From assembly GCA_033283335.1 (NCBI GenBank), contig JAWMQP010000001.1, positions 1,196,804 through 1,260,803 of the forward strand: a stretch of DNA of 64,000 nucleotides. The letters run 5' to 3'. Origin of the DNA: Pseudomaricurvus sp033283335 (lineage in GTDB: Bacteria > Pseudomonadota > Gammaproteobacteria > Pseudomonadales > Cellvibrionaceae). The position numbers and the translations under genes are program-made. Positions within the stretch are counted from its first letter, which is position 1, and the number at the start of each line of letters is the position of its first letter. Shown piece after piece: positions 7,800 through 15,165 of this stretch. The notes beneath the pieces are model-generated. The model did not search any database. It had not been told where the DNA came from and saw nothing but the letters and a program-made list of their open reading frames with translations.

Positions 7800-8013
7800 A
7801 TAAAAAACCTTCATCATTTTTTATACAAATATCTAGTTGAATCTCTGCCGCTTTGAGTTCGCGACGAACTAAACTAATGGCAATTTCTATTGCCTCTGTT
7901 TTTTCAGTAAATAAATCATCTAAATGCTCAAGCAATAAATCATTTAATTCGGAGAAAGCATTTTCCAAACGAACAACTTCATTTTGCCATTCTTTTCTAT
8001 TTCCAATTTTCAT
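7792..8013 (-). CDS. Small helical protein, first gene of the coupled operon
   Basis: The product is 73 residues starting MKIGNRKEWQNEV, acidic and helical, with Leu-rich heptad-like spacing (LLLEHLDDLF). A TTG at 8028 is an alternative start. It is the first gene downstream of the putative promoter at 8065-8093, and its stop overlaps the next start by 8 bases. No family is recognised. Confidence 0.6.
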   Translation of the reverse strand: MKIGNRKEWQNEVVRLENAFSELNDLLLEHLDDLFTEKTEAIEIAISLVRRELKAAEIQLDICIKNDEGFLYE

Positions 8014-8064
8014 AATTATTATTTTCAAATTACAAAATAAGAACTATTTCTTATCTATACTTAT

Positions 8065-8093
8065 TATTAAAATAATTTTTTTAAAAAAATCAA
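8065..8093 (-). promoter_or_regulatory. Putative promoter of the small-gene operon (8013 to 5521)
   Basis: On the minus strand TTGATT (8093-8088) is followed after 17 bases of T- and A-tracts by TTAATA (8070-8065). The T-then-A spacer resembles the promoters at 9240-9271 and 10896-10927. Confidence 0.45.
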
Positions 8094-8125
8094 GATGTGA
8101 TTTAAAAATAATTTTACAGGCAATA

Positions 8126-8163
8126 AAAAACCCCGAAAAAAGGGCATTAAATCGGAGTTTTAA
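8126..8163 (-). terminator. Terminator downstream of the LPD7-like gene
   Basis: On the minus strand AACTCCGA pairs with TCGGGGTT around a loop, and the second arm runs into TTTTTT. It lies just beyond the stop at 8186 and separates that gene from the next operon. Confidence 0.65.
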
Positions 8164-8185
8164 TTAGATAATAAATGTTCCGGTA

Positions 8186-9205
8186 TTACATTTTTCTCTT
8201 ATATTTTCCTCCTCTTTTTTGTTTTGGTTTATTTTCCTCTTCATATTCTTCAATACTTTTTTGCCCCTCAACGGGTGCGACATCATAGCCATAGCCCAAT
8301 CCAGATTTTTTCTTAAAGGTTTTTTCCTCAATCATAAGCTCATTTCTAACAAACTCTTGAGCAGTCATTTTCGGCTTTTCAATAACAAGGTGCGAAAACT
8401 CTTTGTTTAATGCAATATTTTCGGGGGGATAACCCGCCTCTATAAGTGCGGCAACAGTGCTTTCAACGTATTTTTCTTGAAGCTCATTCCTCTTATCTTT
8501 GTCTTTTATATTTTCAAATTTTGGCGGTGTTATTAAGGGGTTCTCAATGCCTTTTCTTTTTGCGATTTCAGCAGCAAGCTTGAAAGCCTGTGGCTCGTTC
8601 AAACACTCCGGCGTCATCATTACAGTTTGATTTTTAAACGCGCCAATATGAATAAGCGGCTTATTGTTTTTTGACATAATTGATAAATCAAAAAGAGGGT
8701 TTAATTTATCCCCAGACATACCAGAAAAAAGGCCAGATTTTTTCTCATCGAAAATAGCATAACGGAAATTATTTTCTTTCATCATTTTCATAATTTCACT
8801 ATCAAAAGATGGTTCTTCCTCGATTCTCTTTTTAATAGCGGCGCTTCTTATCTTTTTAGCGACTTCCTTTTTTTGCTCTAGTTTTTCAGCTTCGCTTTTA
8901 TTTAAAACCTCTTTATTTCCAAGCTCCAATTCTCTCTCTTCATCCCTTTTGATTTTGTTTTCAACAGCTCTTGAGAGGAGTTTTTTACTAACCCTTTTTA
9001 ATAAATCACTTGTTTTATCAGGGTATGACATTGGTATAGCTGCAACGCCAGCGATAGCGCCAACAGCAAGAATAGGTGCAACTGTGGACAAAGCAACCAA
9101 GCCGCCTGCACCAAACGCGAGGCCCCCAACCGCCCCCGAAGCGCCAGCCAGATTGCCCAGACCCATTCCAATATCTTTCCAATCTTTTATCTCTCTTTTT
9201 TCCAT
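8186..9205 (-). CDS. LPD7-like protein with N-terminal glycine-rich membrane segment
   Basis: The product is 339 residues. Residues about 15-60 are a glycine-zipper-like hydrophobic stretch (GGLAFGAGGLVAL, then VGAIAGVAAI), probably one or two membrane passes. A Lys/Glu-rich helical part follows. Residues about 190-240 (IHIGAFKNQTVMM, then AFKLAAEIAKRKGIENPLI) resemble the large polyvalent-associated domain LPD7, which often accompanies relaxases. The C-terminus is basic (KQKRGGKYKRKM). It lies directly downstream of the relaxase candidate and has its own promoter. A role in mobilization, for instance linking the relaxosome to the membrane, is inferred from context. Confidence 0.6.
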   Translation of the reverse strand: MEKREIKDWKDIGMGLGNLAGASGAVGGLAFGAGGLVALSTVAPILAVGAIAGVAAIPMSYPDKTSDLLKRVSKKLLSRAVENKIKRDEERELELGNKEVLNKSEAEKLEQKKEVAKKIRSAAIKKRIEEEPSFDSEIMKMMKENNFRYAIFDEKKSGLFSGMSGDKLNPLFDLSIMSKNNKPLIHIGAFKNQTVMMTPECLNEPQAFKLAAEIAKRKGIENPLITPPKFENIKDKDKRNELQEKYVESTVAALIEAGYPPENIALNKEFSHLVIEKPKMTAQEFVRNELMIEEKTFKKKSGLGYGYDVAPVEGQKSIEEYEEENKPKQKRGGKYKRKM

Positions 9206-9239
9206 AATTAAATGCCTCTTTTTCTATTTTTATAATTTA

Positions 9240-9271
9240 AATATACATATTTTTATAAAAAAACCTAATTT
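9240..9271 (-). promoter_or_regulatory. Promoter with shared 16-bp motif, upstream of 8186-9205
   Basis: On the minus strand TTAGGT (9268-9263) and TATATT (9245-9240) are 17 bases apart. The 16 bases TAAAAAAACCTAATTT (plus strand, 9256-9271) are identical to 10912-10927, and both copies lie about 50 bases upstream of a start codon. Confidence 0.6.
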
Positions 9272-9280
9272 GATTTAGAA

Positions 9281-10501
9281 TTATTTTCTACGCCTTCTTT
9301 TTCTATTGCTGCTATTTGCAGGTTTTGAAGGCTTTAAGTCAGGTTTATCAATTTCAATAGCCCCAACATTACCGCCTTGGGTATCACCGCCGCCCGTGTC
9401 ATCACATTTGCATTCACTTTCGGTATTCCCGCACTTATTACAAGTTTTATTTGATTCGGCTTTTTCGGCTTGAATTCTTTGATATTCTTTAAAAATTGAA
9501 TCATCGTTTAATTCCGCTTTTTCCTCGGCAAAAGCAAGTCTTGCGGCTTGTTCTTTTTTATTATTGTCATTAACGAAATCCAGCGCCGTTACAACATTTT
9601 TTGCAGATTTCTTTAACAAACGTTGTTTTTGTTTTTCATTTTCAAAAGCTTTATTTTTGAAAACATTTATATGTGATTTAAGGTTTTTAGTGAAATTCTT
9701 TAATTGTTTTTTAAGTGCTTCCATTTTGGTTATTTTTATATCAACCAATTTCTCTTTTTCATCAAGTCTTTTTGTCTTTTCATCGACTCTATTTTCAGTT
9801 ATGGAAGCTTCTTCCAGAATTTCATTAGCAATTCTTACTCTTTCTTTCAGTTTTAAATCTTTTTTATGCAATTTTATATACCGCGCTTCAAAAAGTTGTT
9901 TATCTCCTACATTTTCGTTTATTGGTTCGTACGTTTTATGGTCAACACCAAGTTTAAGCATTGATTCGTTAAAGGCCATTTTTGCGGCATAAGTGCTTTT
10001 TCTTTGCGTCAATGCCTTTAAAAACTCATTATCTAAAACATTACCTATTTCCAAATGCAAATGGTTGCATTTATCGTCGTTCGGTTCTTCATGCAAAATA
10101 GTGGCGGTTTGCTTCCAAAGTTTTTCTTCATCTATACCAGTAGCTTGAGATATGTGTTTAACCGCATTTTTAGCTATTTCTAGCCACTCTTGGCGGGTGG
10201 GTTGGTAAACATCTTTAGGAAGGGAAAAAACAAAGCTTGTTGCTTCGCAGTTGAAACCACCGCCACGCAAGCCATTGGCTTGACGATACAACTCTCTATT
10301 TTTAATTTGTCTTTCTATTTCAAAAATAGCGTCATTATTTCCCTTTAAATTGACTATGCTTGTAAATTCGTGACTTGGGGCGTTTTTATTGGTTAAATAT
10401 TTATAATATTTCATAGCAGAGCTTTTCAAAGTCCTGCCAGATTTGGTTTTCCTCTTCTTTTTAATTTGCTTGGTTTTGACGGTAAAATTTGGGATTGCCA
10501 T
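9281..10501 (-). CDS. Putative HUH relaxase / mobilization protein
   Basis: The 406-residue protein probably nicks the element's transfer origin. Residues 131-150 contain LHEEP and CNHLHLEIGN: His137-Glu-Glu followed by His147-x-His149, matching the three-His metal site of Mob-type HUH nucleases (HxDE...PHxH in MobV-like enzymes). Candidate catalytic tyrosines lie in MKYYKYL (residues 30-36). After the N-terminal domain (about 1-200) there is a long Lys/Glu coiled coil (about 205-340), a CxxC...CxC cluster (CNKCGNTESECKCD), and a very basic end (NRKRRRRK). It is preceded by a 118-residue gene with only a 4-base gap. I cannot place it in an exact MOB class. Confidence 0.65.
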   Translation of the reverse strand: MAIPNFTVKTKQIKKKRKTKSGRTLKSSAMKYYKYLTNKNAPSHEFTSIVNLKGNNDAIFEIERQIKNRELYRQANGLRGGGFNCEATSFVFSLPKDVYQPTRQEWLEIAKNAVKHISQATGIDEEKLWKQTATILHEEPNDDKCNHLHLEIGNVLDNEFLKALTQRKSTYAAKMAFNESMLKLGVDHKTYEPINENVGDKQLFEARYIKLHKKDLKLKERVRIANEILEEASITENRVDEKTKRLDEKEKLVDIKITKMEALKKQLKNFTKNLKSHINVFKNKAFENEKQKQRLLKKSAKNVVTALDFVNDNNKKEQAARLAFAEEKAELNDDSIFKEYQRIQAEKAESNKTCNKCGNTESECKCDDTGGGDTQGGNVGAIEIDKPDLKPSKPANSSNRKRRRRK

Positions 10502-10505
10502 AACT

Positions 10506-10862
10506 TTACCTTATTTCTTTAATTTTCTTTTCGCTCAAATCCATTTCAAATACTTGTTTTTTACGCGATTTTATTAATGTAATAGGTAGTTCGTCGTGAT
10601 GCATTAAATCAAAAACATTATCAAATTTTTCACATGCTTCAATTGTCAGTTTTTTAGCTTTTTTATCGGAAATTCTAAAAGATTTAGAAAAAACTCTTTT
10701 ATTTTCAAAATAACATTCCACAATTAAAAAGTGTTTATTATTGTAGTATTTTTGGGAAAAATTCCAGAAATCACCTTCAACATAAATTGATGTTTCATCA
10801 TCGGGATTTTTTATAATTAGAGATTCACCAGTGAAAACAGTTTTTTTATTTATCATCAGCAT
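10506..10862 (-). CDS. Hypothetical protein upstream of the relaxase
   Basis: The 118-residue protein starts at 10862 after AAGGAGA. It looks like a compact alpha/beta domain with ITLIKSRKKQVFEM near the end. No signal or membrane segment is seen. It is transcribed from the promoter at 10896-10927 and leads into the relaxase gene, so an accessory role in mobilization is possible. No family is recognised. Confidence 0.65.
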   Translation of the reverse strand: MLMINKKTVFTGESLIIKNPDDETSIYVEGDFWNFSQKYYNNKHFLIVECYFENKRVFSKSFRISDKKAKKLTIEACEKFDNVFDLMHHDELPITLIKSRKKQVFEMDLSEKKIKEIR

Positions 10863-10895
10863 TTTAATTTTCTCCTTTTTATGCTCTCTAAAAAC

Positions 10896-10927
10896 AATAT
10901 AATGAATTTTTTAAAAAAACCTAATTT
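10896..10927 (-). promoter_or_regulatory. Promoter with shared 16-bp motif, upstream of the relaxase genes
   Basis: TTAGGT (10924-10919) and TATATT (10901-10896) are separated by 17 bases on the minus strand, with the same 16-bp motif as at 9256-9271. The repetition suggests common regulation of the relaxase operon and the LPD7-like gene. Confidence 0.6.
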
Positions 10928-11720
10928 TTTTATTTTAATTAATTACAAACTATTCAAGATAGGGGCTTTAATTCTCGTTCCTCAAATTAAACCGCGTGTC
11001 CATATCAAAAAGTAAACTTTTTTTCAATGTGACACTCCCTACTTGTTGAAGGGCTAGGCCCCTCAAACTCCCTTAATTTTTGCTTTTCGCAAAACCGCTT
11101 CGCTATTAACCTCCAAACAATTAAAAATTGTTTTCCGCCTTTTGCCCCTTTTGGGGGCTTCAGTTGGTTTTTAAATACCTCCGGCAATTGCATTGCCTTC
11201 GCGAATCTTGGGGGATTCTTGAAAAAAGAAAAATAATCCCATTATTTTCCCCCAGAAATGGTTTTAAATTAGAGGTAATCGCTTATAAATGCTTTTGAAG
11301 AAAACCGTATTTTTCTTTTGAAGTAGTCCGAAATCCTCCCCCGCCAGCGTTCGCATGGCGTCAATTCTTGAGTTTTCCGAATGGCTCGACGCCATTAATT
11401 ATAAAACTGGCCTTATTTGGCCTTCTACGGGCTTTTAAAGCCCTTTAATGGGCCATCACCCATTAGACAACATAAAACGCCATCAAAGGGCACAGAAAGC
11501 CCAAAAACGGATGGCTTTATATAGTTGTTAATGGAAAGAAGGCAATAAAACCTATATTGCGAAATCACCAATATGAAAATCATCTAAAAATTAATTTCTA
11601 AAATAAAAATTTCTATAAAAAGATTTCATCTGGTTTAAGCGTTTAAATTTGAGGGTACACAATAACAAAAGGGAAAAATTTAAAAAAAAACCAGTAATAG
11701 CAAGGGATTTAGAAAAATGA
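10928..11720. other. Non-coding region, candidate oriT/oriV zone
   Basis: About 800 bases without a convincing gene between the divergent relaxase and repL operons. Inverted repeats are visible: AAACAATT with AAATTGTTT near 11117-11135, ATGGCGTC (11355-11362) with GACGCCAT (11388-11395), and GGGCTTTTAAAGCCC (11429-11443). A transfer origin is expected close to a relaxase gene, so the 11340-11400 palindrome is a candidate. This is inference. Confidence 0.4.
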
Positions 11721-11727
11721 CTCTCAC

Positions 11728-11793
11728 TTCACAGGTGATAAGTTATCAATTCACAGGTGAGATGGTCTCACTTCAGGGGTGAGACTTTATTAA
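11728..11793 (+). repeat. Three 22-bp iterons upstream of repL
   Basis: The core TTCACAGGTGA (third copy TTCAGGGGTGA) starts at 11728, 11750 and 11772, exactly 22 bases apart. Each is preceded by a TCTCAC- or TATCAA-like arm, so the third unit is also a perfect inverted repeat, TCTCAC...GTGAGA. The spacing of two helical turns and the position about 120 bases before a replication-initiator gene fit an iteron-type origin or an autoregulatory operator. Confidence 0.7.
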
Positions 11794-11908
11794 TTTAAAA
11801 AATGAAAAAAAACATAAAAATCATTTTTAAGGGTATTGACTTATCATTTTTAAATATTATGTTTTTTAAGAGACATAACAATAATTATAATTTTAGGAGG
11901 TTATAAAA

Positions 11909-12481
11909 ATGTCGGAAGAATTAAATAACAAAAATATAGGAATAAGAAAAAAAGCTCTTTTAGATGGTTTAAGAGGTGCAAAAACCTATTTAGAAGACAG
12001 GACAACAACACAAGATTTAAATGGTAATGTTCATCACCATGAAAAAACAACAGTATCAAATAAAGGCAATGAACCGCCTTATATAAAGCTTTTTATTGAT
12101 GATATTGCAAGAATTTACCGATTACCCTCCGAGAGGGCATTAATTGAGCTTTTGAGCCTTTTAAACTACGAAAATCAAATCATTTTAAATGCTGCGATTA
12201 AGAAAAAAATAGCTCAAAGGGTTGGTTATAAAACTGTTGCTGTTTTAAACAACTATTTAACAAGCTGCGTTAAATCTGGTGTTTTAAGGCACGTTGAAAC
12301 AGGTGTTTACGAGCCAAACCCTGAGCTTTTCGGTAGGGGTTCGTGGAACGAAATAAGAGAAAGACGATTAAGTGAATTTTGGTTAATGGTTAATTATGAC
12401 GATGAAGGCAATAAAACCGTTTCATCTTCACTTGGGGAAAGTCACAGAAAGAAAAATAAAAACAATAAAGGAGATAAATAA
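11909..12481 (+). CDS. RepL-like replication initiator
   Basis: The 190-residue protein has a region (about 70-145) that fits the RepL family of plasmid replication initiators: a helix ending in NYENQIILNAAIKKKIA, a winged helix with KTVAVLNNYLTSCVKSGVL, then GVYEPNPELFGRG (132-144), like the family's Y-x-x-NP signature. The ATG follows a perfect AGGAGG. Iterons lie at 11728-11793. It probably starts replication of the excised circle, or controls copy number, and leads a run of small genes down to 13686. The C-terminus is a basic Asn/Lys tail. Confidence 0.7.
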   Translation: MSEELNNKNIGIRKKALLDGLRGAKTYLEDRTTTQDLNGNVHHHEKTTVSNKGNEPPYIKLFIDDIARIYRLPSERALIELLSLLNYENQIILNAAIKKKIAQRVGYKTVAVLNNYLTSCVKSGVLRHVETGVYEPNPELFGRGSWNEIRERRLSEFWLMVNYDDEGNKTVSSSLGESHRKKNKNNKGDK

Positions 12482-12482
12482 A

Positions 12483-12701
12483 ATGTATAAAGACGAAAAA
12501 TGCCCAATATGTAAAAGTAGTTTAGAGCATTGTGTCGAAAGTGGCGACATTGAAAGAGATTATTATGATGAATTTGAATTTCAACATTTTGAGGTAATCT
12601 CGCAATATGATGAATATTTGCGTTGCGAAAATTCTAATTGCCATTACACAAAAACAATAAAATCTGAAAGCGAAAAATTAAATAAGGAGATAAAAAAATG
12701 A
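12483..12701 (+). CDS. Small zinc-ribbon-like protein
   Basis: The 72-residue protein starts one base after the repL stop, following AAAGGAGATA. CPIC near the start and CENSNC near residue 50 suggest a zinc ribbon of two Cys pairs with an acidic middle. It overlaps the next gene by 4 bases (ATGA). Function unknown; it may be a small nucleic-acid-binding or regulatory partner. Confidence 0.6.
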   Translation: MYKDEKCPICKSSLEHCVESGDIERDYYDEFEFQHFEVISQYDEYLRCENSNCHYTKTIKSESEKLNKEIKK

Positions 12702-12847
12702 CTTACAACGAAAATGAACATAGAGCGATGTGCTACAAGGACATCGAAAGACATTATTGCGATGATTGCGGTGTTGAAATTGATGAGATTGATGCTGCTA
12801 ATTATATGCTTTGTTATTCATGTGCTTACGAAGATGAGGAGGATTAA
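12698..12847 (+). CDS. Tiny Cys-rich protein, 49 residues
   Basis: It begins MTYNENEHRAMCYK and has two CxxC pairs, YCDDCG and LCYSC, a likely zinc-binding knuckle in an otherwise acidic peptide. The start overlaps the previous stop by 4 bases and has AAGGAGA upstream. The next gene starts 5 bases after its stop, following the GAGGAGG of its own last codons. It is almost certainly translated; the role is unknown. Confidence 0.6.
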   Translation: MTYNENEHRAMCYKDIERHYCDDCGVEIDEIDAANYMLCYSCAYEDEED

Positions 12848-12851
12848 GAAA

Positions 12852-13064
12852 ATGATTAATACATTTATGGAACAAATTACAAGCCCAGCCTTTCCTTTTT
12901 TGATAATGCTTATAGCAATATCAATGACTTTAACGAGTATTAGAAAAGGAATTGAAAGAGCAAACCAATTAAAAACTTACGAAATTGGTGAATTAAAAGT
13001 TGAATATTTGGACAAAACAAGAAACGAAAAAGGAGATAAAAACAATGAAAAATCAACTAATTAA
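12852..13064 (+). CDS. Small single-pass membrane protein
   Basis: The product is 70 residues. A hydrophobic segment (FPFLIMLIAISMTL) near residues 14-30 is followed by a charged Lys/Glu tail on the cytoplasmic side. GAGGAGG lies upstream of the ATG at 12852. It overlaps the next gene by 20 bases. Function unknown. Confidence 0.6.
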   Translation: MINTFMEQITSPAFPFLIMLIAISMTLTSIRKGIERANQLKTYEIGELKVEYLDKTRNEKGDKNNEKSTN

Positions 13065-13686
13065 AACAATTATAATATTCCTAATTGCCGCATCAAATGC
13101 GGCTTTTGGGTGCGAAAACGAGGATTTAGACCCTGATTTTGATGTTTTTGAAATGTATAACGGTGAATGCATGTACAAATCAAGTGCATTGCATTGGCAA
13201 TATAAAGATGAAAAAGCCAAATGGAACGCTGAAAGGCATGAAATTTATCAAAAAAAACGGGAAGAATTGCAATATATGTACGGCAAGGATTGGAAAAAAG
13301 AATGGAACAAATTTGATAAAACTCTCTTAAAACCAGACTGGGAAGAACCAGAATATCCCTATTGGTACAAATTGCCGTGGCAAATTGAAGCAGAAAAAAA
13401 CAGAGAATCCAAAGTAAGTAACAATTGGTTAAAGGGAAACTGGGAAGATTTAGATTTAATTGATTTGCATGAAAAATACAAAGATTTTCCAGAGAGATTT
13501 TGCACTAGACACAGCCCAAGTCACTATCTGGGGGAGAAAATAAATCACGGTAGAAGTTTCACTTACGAATATCAGCACGTAGAAACTCAAGCAATATATG
13601 AAGAAACGCTTGAAATGACGCGGTTTAGGTTACAAAAAAAACTTAAAGAATGGCGGGAAAAAATGGGGGTAGATGATGAAAAATAA
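13045..13686 (+). CDS. Secreted Trp/Tyr-rich protein of unknown function
   Basis: The 213-residue protein starts after AAAGGAGATA inside the previous gene. The signal peptide (LIKTIIIFLIAASNAAFG) probably cleaves before CENED; a lipobox is not clear. The mature part is highly charged and rich in Trp and Tyr (WKKEWNKF, EPEYPYWYKLPW), with a Cys in FCTRHSPSHYLG. No family is recognised. It is the last gene of the repL run and is followed by a strong terminator. A surface or periplasmic role, such as exclusion, is only a guess. Confidence 0.65.
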   Translation: MKNQLIKTIIIFLIAASNAAFGCENEDLDPDFDVFEMYNGECMYKSSALHWQYKDEKAKWNAERHEIYQKKREELQYMYGKDWKKEWNKFDKTLLKPDWEEPEYPYWYKLPWQIEAEKNRESKVSNNWLKGNWEDLDLIDLHEKYKDFPERFCTRHSPSHYLGEKINHGRSFTYEYQHVETQAIYEETLEMTRFRLQKKLKEWREKMGVDDEK

Positions 13687-13690
13687 CACT

Positions 13691-13711
13691 GGGGCGAAAA
13701 GCCCCTTTTTT
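13691..13711 (+). terminator. Terminator of the repL operon
   Basis: GGGGC-GAAAA-GCCCC is followed by six T, directly after the stop at 13686. Confidence 0.9.
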
Positions 13712-13830
13712 ACGTCTGGTAAACCTCAAAACCTAATTATTCCCTCTTCAGTATTTTGTAAAAAATACATCATCACGAATGCTTGTCTAATTCCCCACAG
13801 TTAGTTCACCCCGCTCCTATTTCTACTAAA

Positions 13831-13878
13831 TGACTATAATATCAGCTCAATGCTACTTATAGTATGTCGACTTATAGT
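13831..13878 (+). promoter_or_regulatory. C-box-like operator upstream of the restriction gene
   Basis: ACTTATAGT occurs twice (13855-13863 and 13870-13878), with a related GACTATAAT at 13832-13840. ACTTATAGT is very close to the half-sites bound by controller proteins of the C.Esp1396I type. The sites lie 40-90 bases upstream of the restriction gene and the downstream C gene. Confidence 0.65.
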
Positions 13879-13919
13879 GTTCAAAATAAGAATCTACCCC
13901 TGACTATCATGGGGGATTC

Positions 13920-14945
13920 ATGGACAATATTGTTAAGTACTTTGGTCAGAGCTATTCAGATACGGAAAAGCGAATTGCAAGTTATGACTTTATCGAGAAT
14001 TTTATTTCAAAAGCTCATTTAGATTGGTCTAAAGCCCCACATACAAGCGGCATAGTTGAACAGTTCATTACCGAAGTTTCTTCACTAAGCACAAAGGACT
14101 TTGCGTTTCTAGTAGTCCATTCAGGCTACATACCTGAGAGCTATGAACCCGATTCAAGTGCAGAAACACTTTACTCAAAATTAATTGAGACTGTGGTTCT
14201 TGAATGGGCCAAACGTATTGGATTTACTAAAAGCCTATTGCCAACACAAAAGGCCAGCATGGAAGATGTGTCTATCTTAGATGATGATCACGTTATTGTA
14301 TGTGATACAAAATCATTCAGATTAGGCAGAAGCCAAGGGGCACCAAATGTTAAGGATGTTCTTAAGCATGCCGATATTGAAAAATGGTTAAGCGCATACG
14401 ATAAAAATAAATATGAGCGACTTGGTGGACTCGTAACATTTCCTTCTCAGCATGACTGGAAAAAAGGGAGTGACTATTATCAGTATACTACAGATAAAAA
14501 ATCACCCACCGTTTCTTTATATTATGAACATCTAGCATATTTCCTCATTTCTGACATGGGGGCCAATGATCTGATAAGCCTATATAGGTCATACCCTGAT
14601 GTATTCCCAAATAAGGTGGGTAAAAAAGATAATAACCGTGCCTATTATTATGAAAACCTTCATCAAGCATTATTCTCTAATCGTCAGGACGATTGGATTA
14701 GCTTCAACAAAACCTCACAGAAAATTATTTCCGAAAAGGTTTTTCACTGTGCTGACAGTTTAGATAAGCACATAAAGGAAATTCGTTCAGAAATTGAGGA
14801 CAAATTTAAGCACGTTTCAGATATAGAAATATTGCGTCGTAAGGCAATTGAAGCTGAGTACGAAAAAGCTACCGATGACCTGCATAAGCAAAAAGACAGA
14901 ATCCATAACTTTCGCACTGTAGCGGATGGCTACCATGAAGACTGA
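13920..14945 (+). CDS. HindIII-family type II restriction endonuclease
   Basis: The 341-residue protein closely follows the HindIII layout. The catalytic region reads VCDTKSFRLGRSQ (Asp119-x-Lys121), matching the ADAKSFRLSR segment of HindIII, with an upstream MEDV (Asp106) as a second acidic position. Later YYEHLAYFLI corresponds to WEHLAIMLQ. By family it would cut within AAGCTT as a metal-dependent PD-(D/E)XK dimer. The C-terminal coiled extension (about 270-341) is longer than in HindIII, which is about 300 residues. It overlaps the C gene by 20 bases and faces the methyltransferase gene. The specificity is inferred from homology. Confidence 0.88.
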   Translation: MDNIVKYFGQSYSDTEKRIASYDFIENFISKAHLDWSKAPHTSGIVEQFITEVSSLSTKDFAFLVVHSGYIPESYEPDSSAETLYSKLIETVVLEWAKRIGFTKSLLPTQKASMEDVSILDDDHVIVCDTKSFRLGRSQGAPNVKDVLKHADIEKWLSAYDKNKYERLGGLVTFPSQHDWKKGSDYYQYTTDKKSPTVSLYYEHLAYFLISDMGANDLISLYRSYPDVFPNKVGKKDNNRAYYYENLHQALFSNRQDDWISFNKTSQKIISEKVFHCADSLDKHIKEIRSEIEDKFKHVSDIEILRRKAIEAEYEKATDDLHKQKDRIHNFRTVADGYHED

Positions 14946-15165
14946 GAATCCTGAACTTACAGTCTGGATAGGTAGCAGGATTCGACATTTTCGGAAATTG
15001 AAAGGGTTTAGTCAGGAGCAGCTTGCAGAGGCTGCTAATTTACACCGAACTTACATTGGCTCATGTGAGCGTGGAGAACGCAATATTACAGTCATAAACC
15101 TATCAGTAATTTGCCAAAATCTTGATATAACACTCAAGGACTTCTTTGATGAGAATTACAATTAA
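14926..15165 (+). CDS. Restriction-modification controller (C) protein, Xre-type HTH
   Basis: The 79-residue protein consists almost entirely of an Xre helix-turn-helix domain: IRHFRKLKGFSQEQLAEAAN, HRTYIGSCERGERNITV, then CQNLDITLKDFF. C proteins of this size regulate restriction and methyltransferase genes to delay restriction after entry into a new host. The ATG at 14926 is used here; 14935 is also possible. The gene overlaps the restriction gene by 20 bases, which is a reversal of the usual C-then-R order. Its stop overlaps the convergent methyltransferase stop by 4 bases. Confidence 0.85.
   Translation: MATMKTENPELTVWIGSRIRHFRKLKGFSQEQLAEAANLHRTYIGSCERGERNITVINLSVICQNLDITLKDFFDENYN

Noticed and set aside
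11005..11193. A 62-residue minus-strand ORF upstream of the relaxase genes
   Set aside because: It has no ribosome binding site, its composition resembles non-coding spacer with G/C runs, and it shows no recognised domain.
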